A stretch of 64,000 nt of DNA from Orobanche coerulescens. Taxonomy: Eukaryota > Streptophyta > Magnoliopsida > Lamiales > Orobanchaceae. The notes under the pieces are model-generated. The model was not told where the DNA came from. It saw nothing but the letters and a program-made list of their open reading frames with translations, and made no database searches. Where the stretch lies: NCBI GenBank assembly GCA_033398695.1, contig CM065815.1:14005501-14069500 (forward strand), written 5' to 3'. The position numbers were made by a program, and so were the translations under genes. Numbering within the stretch: position 1 is the stretch's first letter; each line of letters begins with the position of its first letter. Shown here one piece after another: positions 31,527 through 44,144 of this stretch.

Positions 31527-34020
31527 TGTAACATCCCCAATCCACTCAGGGATATTACACGCCGTAGACTCCTTTCCGCAAGGATCTACCAGGCAAGAAA
31601 CTACAAAACAAAACCCACATGCAGTCAATTCGACCAAAACATAATACCGTAGACCGATTAGGTCTCTCAAAACACAACATATCCGTACATCTGATAAATC
31701 AAAATACAACTCGATCTCATAATACATAGAATGTCCATCCCATCGAGGATGACAAGGAAAACTCAGACCGACAGATCACTGACGGACAACCGACTACAAC
31801 TGTGACTAGTATCGCTGCTTTACATCATCCTCCGAGCCGATCCTGTGGTTGCTCACTCTCCAGTCAGAACACCTGGAATAAATAATAAAATCCCCAATGA
31901 GGGGTTATACATCAAGAATACAACCGTTATGAAAATAACCTTTTAACAAGGTAGTAACACGATTCGCGAGTCTAAAGTCTTTTCGAAAATAGTTCCCATC
32001 AAGGAGGATCATAAATATAACTTCAAAACACATTTGAAAGAATAAATGAGGACATCAGGGGTCTCAGTGTAAAATCATGAAAAGATTTGTAATTCTCCTT
32101 TTCAAAAGGATTTTCTATCAAAATCATATAGATGGTTCAATTCAAAAATGAGCCTCAAAGGCGGAACCACAATCACCAATATAACCGGAATCCAAGATTC
32201 ATTCATTCACAGTTTAGAGATATCCAGTCAAATACTCAAATCACCTCCGGGGGCTCGATGAGACCCAACCCGGATTAGTTATCAAAAACAAACTCAATCC
32301 ACCCATAAGTTATCTTGACATCTTACTCGCAAGTAACGATTCTCGGAGCCCTCTCTAGACCTACCCGATTATATAACCTTATGGTCAAATCATATAAACT
32401 GGCCGTACTCGCAAGTACGCGCCGCCGGAGGCCTCACGGGTCCCTACCCGGTTAAACATCATTCAAACACGCCCACAAGTTATCGCGACATCGCACTCGC
32501 AAGTGACGATACTCGGAGCCCTCTCCAGACCTACCCGATTCGATAACCTTATGGTCAAATCATAGCAACTAGGCGTACTCGCAAGTACGCGCCGCTGGAG
32601 GCCTCACGGGTCCATACCCGGTCAATATCTCACACCGATTTCGCAATAACAAGGGTCTAACATTCGCCACAATTACACACACGTAAAATCACAAGTTAAT
32701 GCAACCAACACTTTCATAGGGTATAACATTCACGTCACACCATCATTTAGTAAACATTCTTAAAAGTGAACAATACAAACATTTCACAATTCCTCGGATA
32801 ACTACTCACTTCTAAATATCCATCTCGAACACAATACACATGAAATGGTGGTTATCATTCTACAAGAATTTCAATTTACATTCGTATTTACTTTCATTGA
32901 ATCACATTGTTCATTTAAAGTAAATTACGGTATCAAGTCCACGTTAAATTCACGACACGCCACATTCTCAAAGTATAAAGATTATAGACAAGATACTCGC
33001 CTCAAGTCCAAAGCGCGCGAAACAATGGGGGAGCTCGATCGGAATCCTTGTATACCTATAATCCTCCGGCAAACACAACGAAGATACAATCACAACGAGA
33101 ATTAAGGCCAATAACAATGGAAATCCCGACAAACTATCGAAGGGAAACTCATTGGGACATTTAATCGAACACTCAATGTTTGATAATTCCCAAGAACACT
33201 GGAATCACCAATCGAGTTGAACAAACTCAAAATGAGGATATACTACCCATAGAACATGATTAATAACGTTCAATAACATCAATCGATTCATCAAAATCGG
33301 ATGAACAACGAAGATTGGAAAAAAATCCCGAAAGTCAACCCTAAGAGGTTTCAAGAAATTACCTCGATCCGACGAAGAACAAGGATTTGATGTTGTTAAT
33401 CCACACCAAGAACTTGAATAAGATGAATTTCCCTGAGATAAACCGCCCAAAAATCGCCCACAAATCGCCCAAGGAGGAGAAGAAGGAAAAATGATGAAAT
33501 GAGCTTGATCCTCACAAAATCTGCAGAAATAGGCTAATCCACACTGTGTGCCGCGGCACGGGCTGAGTGTGCCGTGGCCCACGGCCAAAAAAAAACTGCC
33601 CAGCACAGGCTTAGTGCCGCGGCCCGGATAGCAGGGGCCGCGGCCCGCGGTACAGCCCGCTCCAGCATCAAAAGGCACACGGTGCAGTTTTAACTATTTC
33701 GACCATAACTCCTTCGTCCGGACTCCGATTGACTCACCGTTTGAACCATTGGAAAGCTAACTTGATGCTCTATAATACTGGAAAGATTTAGAATTTTTTG
33801 AGTTTCCAAGAATTTATGGTGATTTTACAAAGTTGAACTCATACTTGAAAAAGTCGCTGAAGAACACAGAACTCAATAAAACGACACCGAAACGAACTCG
33901 GATGACAAAAAGTATAGAATTAATCATTCTCGGAATGACGAAACAGTCACAATAGATTTTCTAAGATGGACTTCCGTCAAAAAAAGAAAATTACCGAAAA
34001 TCGAAATTGCGGATATTACG
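31527..34020 (-). mobile_element. Element B 5' LTR (right copy, 2494 bp)
   Basis: TGTAACATCCCCAATCCACT at 31527 to GCGGATATTACG at 34020 (terminal A changed to G), followed by the target duplication GTGTA at 34021. Nearly collinear with the left copy, with short deletions. It carries the same 170-bp repeat and GCCGCGGC array (33550-33652). Confidence 0.9.
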
Positions 34021-34025
34021 GTGTA

Positions 34026-36050
34026 TCGATCAAATATACGTGTAGTCTTGTACCTAATTAGTCTCACGAAGTAATCTTCTCGTGTGCACAGCCCAATGTG
34101 AGGACATGACCCCATCACACGTCTATATGTGCCCGCCCTGAAAATCCGACACATAACCGATCGACACGCAGATATGACTCCAGATATGTCACGATGCAAC
34201 ATGACAACGAAACTCAAGGAATCACATATCCAATAAGGATCAAAAGACTCACCGAAGTGAATAATGACACACGGATAATGAAAGATCGACACGACCGACA
34301 ATATCCAAAACAACCATCCGGAGATCATCATCCCTCAACGATCGATCAACACAACCCTTAATACCCAACAATAGCCCTGGGATCAACATCCCGCAACGAA
34401 CAACCAATATGGAACTCATTATACGAAACCTCAACTTACAACATATACACAACTCAATCATAATAATTATCCTCATAACTGGACAATACTTAAATTACCT
34501 CAAACCGATGATAATATCCTTTTCACGAACAACCCATCATCCAGACAATTTACATTCTAACAACATTGCTATACGAATTACAAATGAAATGAAAACGAGA
34601 CCGTTCATCAAATATTATAAACTGAACAAGTATAACTTGCCTCGATACCGATACCATGAAGCCGTTACCAAAATCCATTGCCTTCGTCCACGAGTTCCTC
34701 AGCCCCGAACAAAGCAATATACGAACTCTTCAATCTCAACCGCAACACAACGGTCACAATCAACGATCAAACATCTCAACCTATTGCAATAATCAATCAA
34801 CAACAATCCGATAACAATCAATAACCGACATAGCCAACCAATCAAACTCAACGGCTCAACAATACCTCAATCATACACAAACCGAACAATACAACTCAAA
34901 CCAATCAAACACGAATTCGAAACCACAATACGATCCCATAATTCGAAGATCATATCAATAATCAATTTTAACCAAGTGTCTAAGCATTACCAATTCCAAA
35001 TTCGATCTTAGTTATGAATACAAGTTTCCTCCTTGTAAATTCATAATTAAACCAATTACCGATTATCATCATCAATCTGAATAATCCGATTAGTTCAACA
35101 TTATAGATAATCATATTTCAAGGGTTTCAAATAATTCCATTATCCGAATTGAACACTTGTTCAATACATATGAATACTTAAACTCAAAAGTGAATCATAA
35201 TCTTATCAAACCCTGAAATCATATTCGTATTCCTATATCAATATTATACCAAAACACATAACTTAGTTTTGGATAAGAATATTCCATATTCATATCCAAA
35301 ACACCAACATCACTTAAACATGATCATCAATTCATATAATCCAAGAATTCCTTAAGAACACAACTTATTCCGACATCACATTCAAAATCTCCAAACGACA
35401 TAATCCGATGTGTTCTAACATCTAAACAATCCTTATTCATAATTCGAGGTGTATATGATCATGTTCTTCAACATATACTTCTCATAACATCATTAATCGC
35501 AACAAACTACCAAGAACATCGAGAATACTACGACTCCATGATCATAACAACATAATCAAGACATTTGATCATCAATTCATTATCTTCCTTTAACAAAATT
35601 CCCGTAAATACCAAGAATCATCACAACAATATCAATTCTATCACCATTCATACGAAAACGTGTAGAATTTCCCAAGTTCTACTCATTGAAGCATTTTATC
35701 GGACACCTTGAGAGCATAGTCCAATTTGATTATCAAAGAAATACTCGAATTTGTTCCACAAAACTTCAAGGGTAATGTATGATTCCAAGAATACAACAAA
35801 GTTCCATAAATAATCTGAGTTAAAATAAATCAAATTGGCCAAAACATCAAGAAACCTCAAGAATCTCCAAAACCAAGAGTTTAGGTGTTCTTACCTTCGA
35901 TCCGGGCGGAAGATGATGTTATCCATGAATCAAACTTCCAAAACATGTTGCTCTATGATGTTCTTACTCAAATCCATCCATTTTACTGAAGAAATCGCAA
36001 AGAAACGAAGAGAAAACATGAAAATGGCCGGATGACTCGGTCCAGGCCCT
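34026..36050 (-). other. Long AT-rich part of A LTR 2, nothing coding
   Basis: Transcribed part of the LTR by position (downstream of the TATA segment on the minus strand). It contains loose AACA/ATCA-rich tracts and no protein homology that I recognise. Confidence 0.5.
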
Positions 36051-36060
36051 TAAATAGGCG
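36051..36060 (-). promoter_or_regulatory. TATA-like box of A LTR 2
   Basis: The minus strand reads GCCTATTTAAGGGCC directly downstream of the palindrome array. It is absent from A LTR 1 because of the internal deletion there. Confidence 0.5.
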
Positions 36061-36098
36061 GGACCTGCCGGACCATTATGGCCGCTATCGGCCAGGGC

Positions 36099-36667
36099 TT
36101 ACGGCCGTAACCGGCCATGGCTACGTCACTGCCCGATTCGACCGGCACCCTTACGGCCGTAACCGGCACCCACCTTACGTACGTAACGGGCCCTTACGGC
36201 CGTACCCGGCCACATCCTTACGGCCGTTATCGGCCACTCCTGACACCCAGCGAGTCACTGCCGACCGTGATCGGCCATCCCAGCGAGTCACTACCGACCA
36301 TGCTCGGCCATCCAGCGAGTCACTGCCGACAGTGATCGACCACTGCAGGTCCTCCCGGCCACGACTCGACCGGCTGCTTCCTAACGTATGTAACGCTTAA
36401 TCCATAGCGTACGTAATACGTACGTTGACTTGCTACAGTATTATACTCGTATTACGTACGTAATACACCCTGTATAGCGTACGTAAATCCATCCGTTGAC
36501 TCACCTATCCACATCTGCGCCGAAAGCCACCGACCACGATCCCCACTATCCGATCACAGCTCGGTTTTGTCTGATTCCTCTTGTTTCGTACGTAATGCCT
36601 TATGCATAACGTACGTAAAGCGTACCAACTTAGCGTACGTAAGTCCTTAAGCTTAGCGTACGTTAAG
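36099..36667. repeat. TTACGGCCGTAA / CGTACG palindrome array in A LTR 2
   Basis: More than ten CpG-rich palindromes: TTACGGCCGTAA and TTACGTACGTAA at 36099-36235, an AGCGAGTCACTGCCGACC...TGATCGGCC triplicate at 36247-36345, then CGTACG-core variants to 36667. It lies upstream of the TATA-like box in the element's orientation. Confidence 0.82.
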
Positions 36668-36977
36668 GGCTCTATACTTAGCCAAAATCCGACTGTTCCT
36701 GTCCGACGTCTCGACATACTGGATACGAACATACGGCATACTGAATACACATATACTCAACCCAAAAATATTCTCATACGATATACCTGATATCCAAATC
36801 AGTTCAACCTGATATAACATATCCTCAATATAACTATCAATCAAAAACGTCAATTACACAAGTATAACTGTCCCGGTTCTCAACTTATTTTATCCATACT
36901 ATATAGACATCAAGCTATGCAATATATCTCAGATAAAATAACGCGAAAAATTTATACTGAAAATCCGGGTATTACAT

Positions 36978-37364
36978 ACTACCCCCCTTAAAATAAGTTT
37001 CGTCCTCGAAACTTGCAACCTGTCACCAACAACAGATCAATCCAAAATTTCCAACTCATCACAAAAACAATCAAGCGTCACCACAAACGAATAACCAAAC
37101 CAATATACTTACAGGTGCGTGAAGCTGATGATCTCCCGTGATACTAGCACACAACTCCCATACGAAGTCTCAAGACACCCAACACACACCAATATCACAA
37201 ATAGCAATTTGAAAAGATCTCAAAAAAATTTTGGAAGCTCCAAAAATCGGTTTGACTCAAAAGTCAGGAAAATCATTTTCAAAACTCACGCCACTACCGT
37301 ACTGGTAGAGCCACATAACACACACGCCTGGGTTTCACAAAACCCAAGCTCCGATACCATTTTC
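36978..37364 (-). mobile_element. A-array internal region 2 (387 bp, non-coding)
   Basis: Near-identical to internal region 1. The purine tract and GTTTCGAGGACGAAAC stem (37013-36998) are next to LTR 2, and the PBS TGGTATCGGAGC (37359-37348) is 5 bp from LTR 3. Its presence between LTR 2 and LTR 3 proves the tandem arrangement. Confidence 0.85.
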
Positions 37365-38195
37365 TGTAACACCCCCAAAACCATCCGGGATATTACAGCG
37401 CCGTGGGCCCCGCGCCGGAACCCACCAGACTAAAAATCATATTAAAAAACGTTCAAAAATGCCCGAAAGGCCGATGAAGGTAATATTTTCCAAATACTCA
37501 CAAAAGTCATTATAAAGTATCAAATACTGTCATGAAAATATCGTTAAAACGTTCAAGGCCAAAATGCCAAAACTCAGTTTAGGGAATCGGTTTTACGAAA
37601 TAATCCAAGTTTACGAAGTACCCCAAAATCCATTTTGAAATGTACACACGATTTGGTAAAAATACCGGAAAGACATTTTGAAATAGACACACGCAGCGGA
37701 TAAAACACAGTTCAAAATATACATTTGCAGCGGAAATAAAACAACCAGAAAAGAATACTCGATTCCCAAAATAATGCCACGGCCATTATCACCCGGGAAG
37801 CTCATCTCTTCACGACCGCTACTAGCTCGATCTCCGAGTACCTAAAATAAATCCCACGACGGGGTCAGCCACAATACTCAGTAATGATATCAATCACATC
37901 ACATAAATAATTACATACCAATGTAATAATACTGTAAAAAAACTACCAACATAATCTTACCGTCTTAACCTTACCAATCTAAAGCAATCCATACCAATTC
38001 GATCCTTACCATAATCCACATTTCACATTCTCAAATGACGAAATGAACTCAACAACAGTCATCTGGACTGAACCAAAATAATAATCAAAATCCCCAAAAA
38101 ACATCATCATAACTCATAAGCAGGAAATAATCTATTTGTGCCAAATCATGTCCGTCGGATCGCACAATCAAATACCGATCTTGATAAGAACCAAA

Positions 38196-39145
38196 TTTTG
38201 TGCCGAGATTTACACACCTCAACAGGCGATCGGCACCAATACCGGGCGACCGAGCCAGAGTCAAATAGACCAAGGCAGACCCGCCGATCGAAAGGACCCA
38301 GCGCCGAGTGACCGACTGCCAAGGCGATCGTCTCCCGGCAGCTAACGATCGTCCTAGGTGCCCGATCATGGACGACCGCCTCATGCCACGCGAAGCCAGC
38401 ATCCGCCAAGTCTGTGAAGGCCGAAACTCGGGATAGAGACCCATATGCAGACCCGCGAATGGCGCCGCAGAACATGGATCGTTGACCACAGCCTGTCACC
38501 ATCTTCTCACCTACCGACAGACCCGCCGAAAGGTACAAGGTGGGACCTCACAGGACAGCGACTCAGGACACGTGCAGACTTCTCATTGGTCCGCACAGCT
38601 GGGTGCCAGCAGCAACCGCGGACTTTAAGGCAACCAGCCCATGTGCTAAAAGATGGTCGCCCCTTATTATATTACAAGAAAGGCAATCGCCCGTCAGGAA
38701 AAGGCATCCCAGCTCCTATAAATAGAAGGCTTCCTGCACTTGGAACACTCTCTGCTTTTTCACCGGACTCAGTTGGCTTCTCTATTTTGGCTACGCTATA
38801 CACTTCGGACATCTTCCTATCTCTCACTCTTGAAACCTCTTAACTCATAAGACGGTCGGCAGAAACGAGAACAAGAACTCCCTGCAGTTCAAGAGCTCAC
38901 AGAGCAGCACTCAAGAGCTAGATAACTAGGGTCTTTTATACTTATTGTAATCGCACTCATAAATTAATTTTTGTACTCCAATGTATTCGTATTAATAACA
39001 TCTCGCGAGAGCATTAAAGCCCGGGACTAACAACCCCAGCAAATCTTGTGTTATTTACTTTCCCCACGGACGTGCTCTCGCACTTTGTTTGCTACTCATC
39101 CATTCCAGCAATATCTATCTCCGGATAATATTTTGGGTAGCAAAA
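38196..39145 (+). repeat. 5' LTR of Tat-type element
   Basis: Begins TTTTGTGCCGAG (LTR 2 keeps the original TGTTGTGCCGAG) and ends TTGGGTAGCAAAA (LTR 2: TTGGGTAGCAACA). TATA box CTATAAATAGAAGG at 38716. The upstream half has scattered CGATCG palindromes. Confidence 0.92.
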
Positions 39146-39276
39146 ATTGGCGCTAGAAGAAGGGGGAAATCTTAACCTTCATTTTTATTCCGACCGTCTC
39201 GAAAAACACTCACTGTTCTCCGGGGCATATACTTGAAGAAACACTCATTGTTCTTCAAATAAAAGCCTTCAGAATC

Positions 39277-40839
39277 ATGAAGTCTGCCACCACATCGAAG
39301 AGAGATGCTCTCCGATCCGCCGGACCCCTTATTCCGGCTCAATCCGAGCCCCAACCTACGACGGAGGGTAGCCACGGCGGTGCGAGACTCTCGATCCCAC
39401 ACCTGAGGGACGGCCCCAGTCTTTCGCTCGACCAGTTCCAAACCGCGGAACAGATCGAGGAAGCTGTGGCCATCCTAAGGGAGCGACGAAGAGCATTCGA
39501 TGCGCCCACAGTTACCCCACCAGCCATCCGCCGCGCGGACAAACGGAAGCTCAAGGGGTTACTTGACGAGCGATCGTCGGGGAGCCCCGATTCACGAGCA
39601 GAAGCATTCGCGAGGCGGGATGGTTCCGTTTTCAGCCGCCTAGGAAGCGACTCATCATGGCGACCGGGGAATTCTGTCCCCAGCCATGAGACGACGGAGC
39701 TCGAATCCGTCACCAGGAGTTCAGCTTACCCAACTCCCAGAAGGCAGACCAGCCATCTGGCTCCTCCTCGCCGAAGAACTAAGATCGGCGACGACGACCT
39801 CATCGCCTACCGCGGATCTAGGAGATCGGTACACGATTGCCTCGGCTCCCGCTCCGAGAGCCGAACCACGAGCGACCAAGCTACGGCGATGGCCGCCATG
39901 CAACGCCAGCTCGATGGCATGAAGGCGCTCCTAGAAACTGGGGCAAGCGCCAAGAGAAAGATCGCTGGGCCGAGCGAGCCGCTCGCGGTCAAGATCGAGC
40001 TGGCCCCCGTTCAAACAAAGATCTCTCCTCCTCGGACACCTTTGTATGAGGGGAGATCGGACCCCGAAACTCACCTGAGCAAGTTCCGGATTTACATGAC
40101 CGTATGTGGGGCGTCAGACGCGACCAGGTGCCGAATGTTCCCATTAACATTGGGCGACCTGGACCATAGGTGGTACACCTCATTGCCACCACGTTCCATC
40201 AGTTCCTTTGAACAACTGGCGAGCGACTTCACATCGTACTTCGCCGCCAAGGTCGCTCAACCAGAAGGTCCCCACCGCATGATGAAAATCAGGCAGGGGG
40301 AAGACGAGTCCGACGAAGACTACATCGACCGGGTGGAAGAGATAATCCTCAACGGCGAGCCCGTAAGCGACGAGATCGCCCTCTACTCGGTCCTAGGGTG
40401 ATTTAATGGCCTTTTGCCCATGTTCAGGCACCTTAAGAAGGACATCCCCCCGACCTACGCGATCTTCCGCGCCAAGGCCGCAGACTTTTTGGCCAGGCGG
40501 AGGTTGCTCGCCCTTCGCCAAGACGAAGGGACGGAGACGGTGATCGCCAATTCCAACAAGGCGGTCGCCAAGCCACCCGGAGATTTTAGGACCTTCGAGG
40601 ATGTGGAAGCCCATCTCTACCACAACCTCAATCTATCTCCGGCTCATATTTTCTACGCCATCCAGGGGCGCGAGCGACTAAGCAAGCCGAAGGCGGTAAG
40701 GGACCAAGGTCATCTGGACCGCAACAAATTTTGTGCTTACCACAAGAGTCCCGGCCACAACACCGATCAATGCCGCGACCTCCTCAGACAACTCTGGAGA
40801 TTATTCGAGGAGGGCAAGTTGGACAGTCTAATAACTTAG
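39277..40839 (+). pseudogene. gag: Tat-type gag with one in-frame stop
   Basis: ATG 39277 opens a frame of 520 codons interrupted only by TGA at 40399-40401; the second part (from 40402) is in the same frame. The N-terminal about 230 residues are basic and disordered. The gag core follows: LYEGRSDPETHLSKFRIYM, RCRMFPLTLGDLDHRWY and SISSFEQLASDFTSYF. Near the end lies the Tat-type knuckle FCAYHKSPGHNTDQC. A single-stop gag without pol suggests that gag was kept functional until recently, or that the protein acts in cis for packaging. The TGA could derive from CGA or GGA. Confidence 0.88.
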
Positions 40840-41730
40840 CCGGAGCCCCGGGCCGAAAGAACCAGATGCCGCGATCGGCGTCAGAACGACGATCACCAGT
40901 CTTCCAACCCGATCGCCGGAATCAATCAACATCTCTAAAAATGGAGGACTCGCTCGCCATCTACGGTTCATCATCTAACATGATGGACCAAGGCACGAGA
41001 TCGCCTCCCTAAGCACAACGTATACCATCGAGGATCGCCATCTAACATGACGATCCGAGGTAGAAGAGTGCAGCCATGGTCCTGGAAGTCGATGGAACCG
41101 ACTGCTTCGTCCATGCAAGGTTCCTTTGGGCTGCGATCGCTCGCCCTTCGTTTAAATACGAGGCGGGCGTAGCCAAAGGACCCTCCAAATAAATATGTGG
41201 ACACGCTCGCCAGCCCTCAAAGGTTCATCATCTAACATGGTGGATCCGGACAATGCGACGCGTCTCTACCCCCATCACAACGTATACCGTCGAGGATTGC
41301 CATCTAACATGACGATCCGAGGTAGAAAAATACTAACAATCCGCGAACGTGGAGTCAATTAATCCGACGACGCCCCGTGCAAGGACTCCTCCAGACCAAG
41401 ACCGCACGCCCTTCGTTTAAATACGAGGCGGGCGCAGCCTAACGGAGGACCCTCACAATAAAGTGAGTCGCGAGACAAACCTACAGGTGGAATGTCCCTC
41501 GCGCACAAGACACGGTCATGGAGATCGGTCCATCGAACTCCGCGACTGTGCACGGTTCCTCAAAGACGAAACAATCAGCTTTCCTCAAGGGATCTGCAAA
41601 ATTAAAGATCACAGGAACAAGACCGAAGATAGCTCGCCAAACGATTGGGTCACCCGTCATTATCCTAAACGATCGCCAGTGGAACCACCTCACCCCATGT
41701 CTTCACCATCGGAGCAAGCTGGGGGACAAT
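40840..41730 (+). repeat. Post-gag region with about 264-bp tandem duplication
   Basis: Two imperfect units (about 40965-41215 and 41225-41480). Shared blocks are CATCTAACATG(A/G)TGGA, CACAACGTATACC(A/G)TCGAGGAT, CATCTAACATGACGATCCGAGG and CGCCCTTCGTTTAAATACG, offset by 262-265 bp. Within each unit CATCTAACATG itself occurs twice. No coding sequence. Tandem repeats before the 3' LTR are common in Tat/Ogre relatives. Confidence 0.75.
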
Positions 41731-42681
41731 TGTTGTGCCGAGATTTACACACCTCAACAGGCGATCGGCACCTATACCGGGCGACCGAGACAGAGTCAAA
41801 TAGACCAAGGCAGACCCTCCGATCGAAAGGACCCAACGCCGAGCGATCGACTTCCAAGGCGATCGTCTCCCGGCAGCTAACGATCGTCCCAGGTGCCCGA
41901 TCATGGACGACCGCCTCATACCACGCGAAGCCAGCATCCGCCAAGTCTGCGAAGGCCGAAACTCGGGATAGAGACCCATAGGCAGAACTGCGAATGGCGC
42001 CACAGAACATGGATCGTTGACCACAGCCTGTCACCATCTTCTCACCTACCGACAGACCCGCCGAAAGGTACAAGGTGGGACCTCCCGGGACAGCGACTCA
42101 GGACGCGTGCATACTTCTCATTAGTCCGACAGCTGGCTGCCAGCAGCAGCCGCAGACTTTAAGGCAACCAGCCCATGTGCTAAAAGACGGTCGCCCCTTA
42201 TTATATTACAAGAAAGGCAATCGCCCGTCAGGAAAAGGCATCCCAGCTCCTATAAATAGAAGGCTTCCTCCACTTGGAACACTCTCTCTGTTTTTTCTCC
42301 GGACTCAGTTGGCTTCTCTCTCTTGGCTACGCTATACACTTCGGACATCTTCCTATCTCTCACTCTCGAAACCTCTTAACTCATAAGACGGTCGGCAGAA
42401 ACGAGAACAAGAACTCCCTGTAGTTCAAGAACTCACAGAGCAGCACTCAAGAGCTAGATAACTAGGGTCTTTTACACTCATTGTAATCGCACTCTTACAT
42501 TAATATTTGTACTCCAACGTATTCGTATTAATAACATCTCGCGAGAGCATTCAAGCCCGGGACTAACAACCCCTGCAAATCTTGTGTTATTTAATTTTCC
42601 CACGGACGTGCTCTCGCACTTTGTTTGCTACTCATCCATTCCAGCAATATCTATCTCCGGATACTATTTTGGGTAGCAACA
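41731..42681 (+). repeat. 3' LTR of Tat-type element
   Basis: TGTTGTGCCGAG to GGGTAGCAACA, with TATA TATAAATAGA at 42251. Very similar to LTR 1. Confidence 0.92.
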
Positions 42682-42826
42682 CCAAACATACACAATACAT
42701 CTGTAGATCAACTACCACAAAATAATGATAACAAATCCGAAGCATCGATGCACAACCCAAACGCTCATACGATCAATAATCAGATCAAACAATACGTCAA
42801 CTGAGAATATCACCAACATGACAAAC

Positions 42827-44138
42827 TGTTAGACGTATTTTTATGCGCTTTATTATCATTATTTTATATCCATTTTAAGTCTAAATCTGCATAAATGAGC
42901 TTTTAATGCACTATTCTTATATGTTTTGCAGGAAATTGGAGTCCGGAAGCCTAAACGACGAAAAACGAGCGAAAAACGACGATTTCTGGTCACGAGCCGC
43001 GGCACAAGGAGAGCGAGCCGCGGCACACGCACGGCACACCTAGAGCGCCGAGCACACTGTACCGGGGGCCGCAGCACGTTGAAGCTGAGCCGCGGCCCAT
43101 GAAGAAAAATGCGCCCAGGCATCCTGCGCTGAACATTAGGGGCCGCGGCACAGCTTAAGTGAGCCGCGGCCCGCGGGGCGGTTTTGATGTGTTTTTCGTG
43201 TTTCTTTGCCGTTTCTGAAGCCCGTTTTTGACCTAATCCACGGACGCGTTTTGGAGATGAATGATTGTTATAAATAGGGATTTAAGGTCTGAAGATTGGG
43301 GGAGAAGACCAGTAGAGGATCATCGAGGAGGAGGAGAAAACACCAAGGAGCAGAGAGCGGAAGCTAGAGAACGGAGGAATCCGAGTTCTTCGACTGCGTT
43401 TGATTTCTTTTATGCTTTCTTTGATTCGTTTTGTATTATTTTCTAGCATGTCAGGCTAGAACCCTATTCTAGGATTTTGATGAAACCGAGGTTTTGACGA
43501 ATTTACTTTTGATTTTGCTTTATTAAAACATATTTCCCTTTCTTATTGAGTTTTTCCAAGTGTTTTAATTACTGTCAATTGTGTGGCCTATGATTGATTT
43601 GTTTTAATTACCTAACTCGAATCGGGAGAGGAGAGTTGGTAGGAAAAATTGGTGAGAACCGTTTTATCTTGTGAGATAGGAATATACTCATAGGAATTAC
43701 GTGGCATTTCTGAAGATTTCGTACTTTTTACCTATTGTCGAATTAATTCACCTAGGAATAGAATGTGTTATTCGCCTTAGAAAATTCTATTGACCTCGGG
43801 AGAGGCGGTAGAGTATTTTAGCAATCTTCGCCTTCAATAAATTGGGAAATCATTAAATTCATATAATCAAGAGTAATTCGGATAACCCGAGGTGGATTCA
43901 CAATCCTAGATTAATTCCCTATTTGATTTTCTTTCTTCGAGCAATCGATTTTTCTTTTTATTCTTTTATTAATTTTCTTTAGTTATTACTTGCCCTTCAA
44001 ATTTCGATCGTTCAGATAAAATTAGAATACTCATAAATTGGTAGTTAGTAAATCAGTCCTCGTGGGAACGATATCTCACTCATCACTTTATTACTTGCTT
44101 ACGACAACGTGCACTTGCGTTCACCGAATTTCGCAACA
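42827..44138 (+). repeat. Athila 5' LTR (1312 bp)
   Basis: TGTTAGACG at 42827 to TTTCGCAACA at 44138. TATA box TTATAAATAGGG at 43268. A GCCGCGGC(A/C)C array (42994-43180) lies about 90 bp upstream of it. The 3' part has the GTGCACTTGCG motif common to Athila/Tat LTR ends. Confidence 0.9.
42994..43180. repeat. GCCGCGGC(A/C)C palindrome array in Athila LTR
   Basis: GCCGCGGCAC or GCCGCGGCCC occurs about six times in 187 bp, upstream of the TATA box at 43269. It matches the array of element B, which belongs to a different lineage. Confidence 0.78.
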
Positions 44139-44144
44139 AGTTTT

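Larger units (their letters stand above)
14000..34020 (-). mobile_element. Gypsy-like element B with nested SIRE, TSD GTGTA
   Basis: Both LTRs are present (14000-16548 and 31527-34020), flanked by GTGTA at 13995-13999 and 34021-34025. The PBS (31511-31522) and purine tract (next to 16548) place the 5' LTR on the right, so the element is minus-oriented. The original internal region is about 2.8 kb once the SIRE insertion is removed and codes for no recognisable pol. Only a possible gag zinc-knuckle relic remains, so B is probably non-autonomous or heavily deleted. Confidence 0.88.
12711..36977 (-). mobile_element. A-array LTR 2 (shared middle LTR), interrupted by element B
   Basis: The LTR begins TGTAACACCCCC at 12711, runs to 13999, is split by element B (14000-34020, target duplication GTGTA) and resumes at 34021, ending GGGTATTACA at 36977. 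The reconstructed length is about 4.24 kb. It is flanked by internal regions on both sides, so it serves as 3' LTR of one unit and 5' LTR of the next. The 34026-36050 portion is AT-rich with no coding homology. The palindrome array (36099-36667) and TATA segment are in its last kilobase. Confidence 0.82.
38196..42681 (+). mobile_element. Gag-only Tat-type LTR element (4486 bp), TSD CCAAA
   Basis: Two 950-bp LTRs (38196-39145, 41731-42681) flank a 2585-bp internal region; CCAAA flanks both ends (38191-38195, 42682-42686). PBS region ATTGGCGCTAGAAG follows LTR 1, and the purine tract AGCTGGGGGACAAT precedes LTR 2. Gag is present, but protease, RT, RNase H and integrase are absent, leaving about 890 bp of non-coding, partly repeated DNA after gag. 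Gag style places it in the Tat branch of Ty3/gypsy. It must rely on enzymes supplied in trans. Confidence 0.92.
37365..42826 (-). mobile_element. A-array LTR 3, interrupted and truncated
   Basis: Starts TGTAACACCCCC at 37365, matching LTR 2 base for base in layout to 38195. The Tat-type element (38196-42681) then intervenes, and the LTR resumes at 42682 and runs to 42826, where Athila inserts. The rest of LTR 3 must lie beyond the D array, outside the window. The flank CAAAC (42822-42826) is a candidate Athila target duplication. Confidence 0.82.

Noticed and set aside
38085..38840. Several 70-130 codon frames in the Tat-type LTR, repeated at 41665-42386
   Set aside because: Overlapping frames on both strands of a GC-rich LTR; no homology; duplicated with the LTR.
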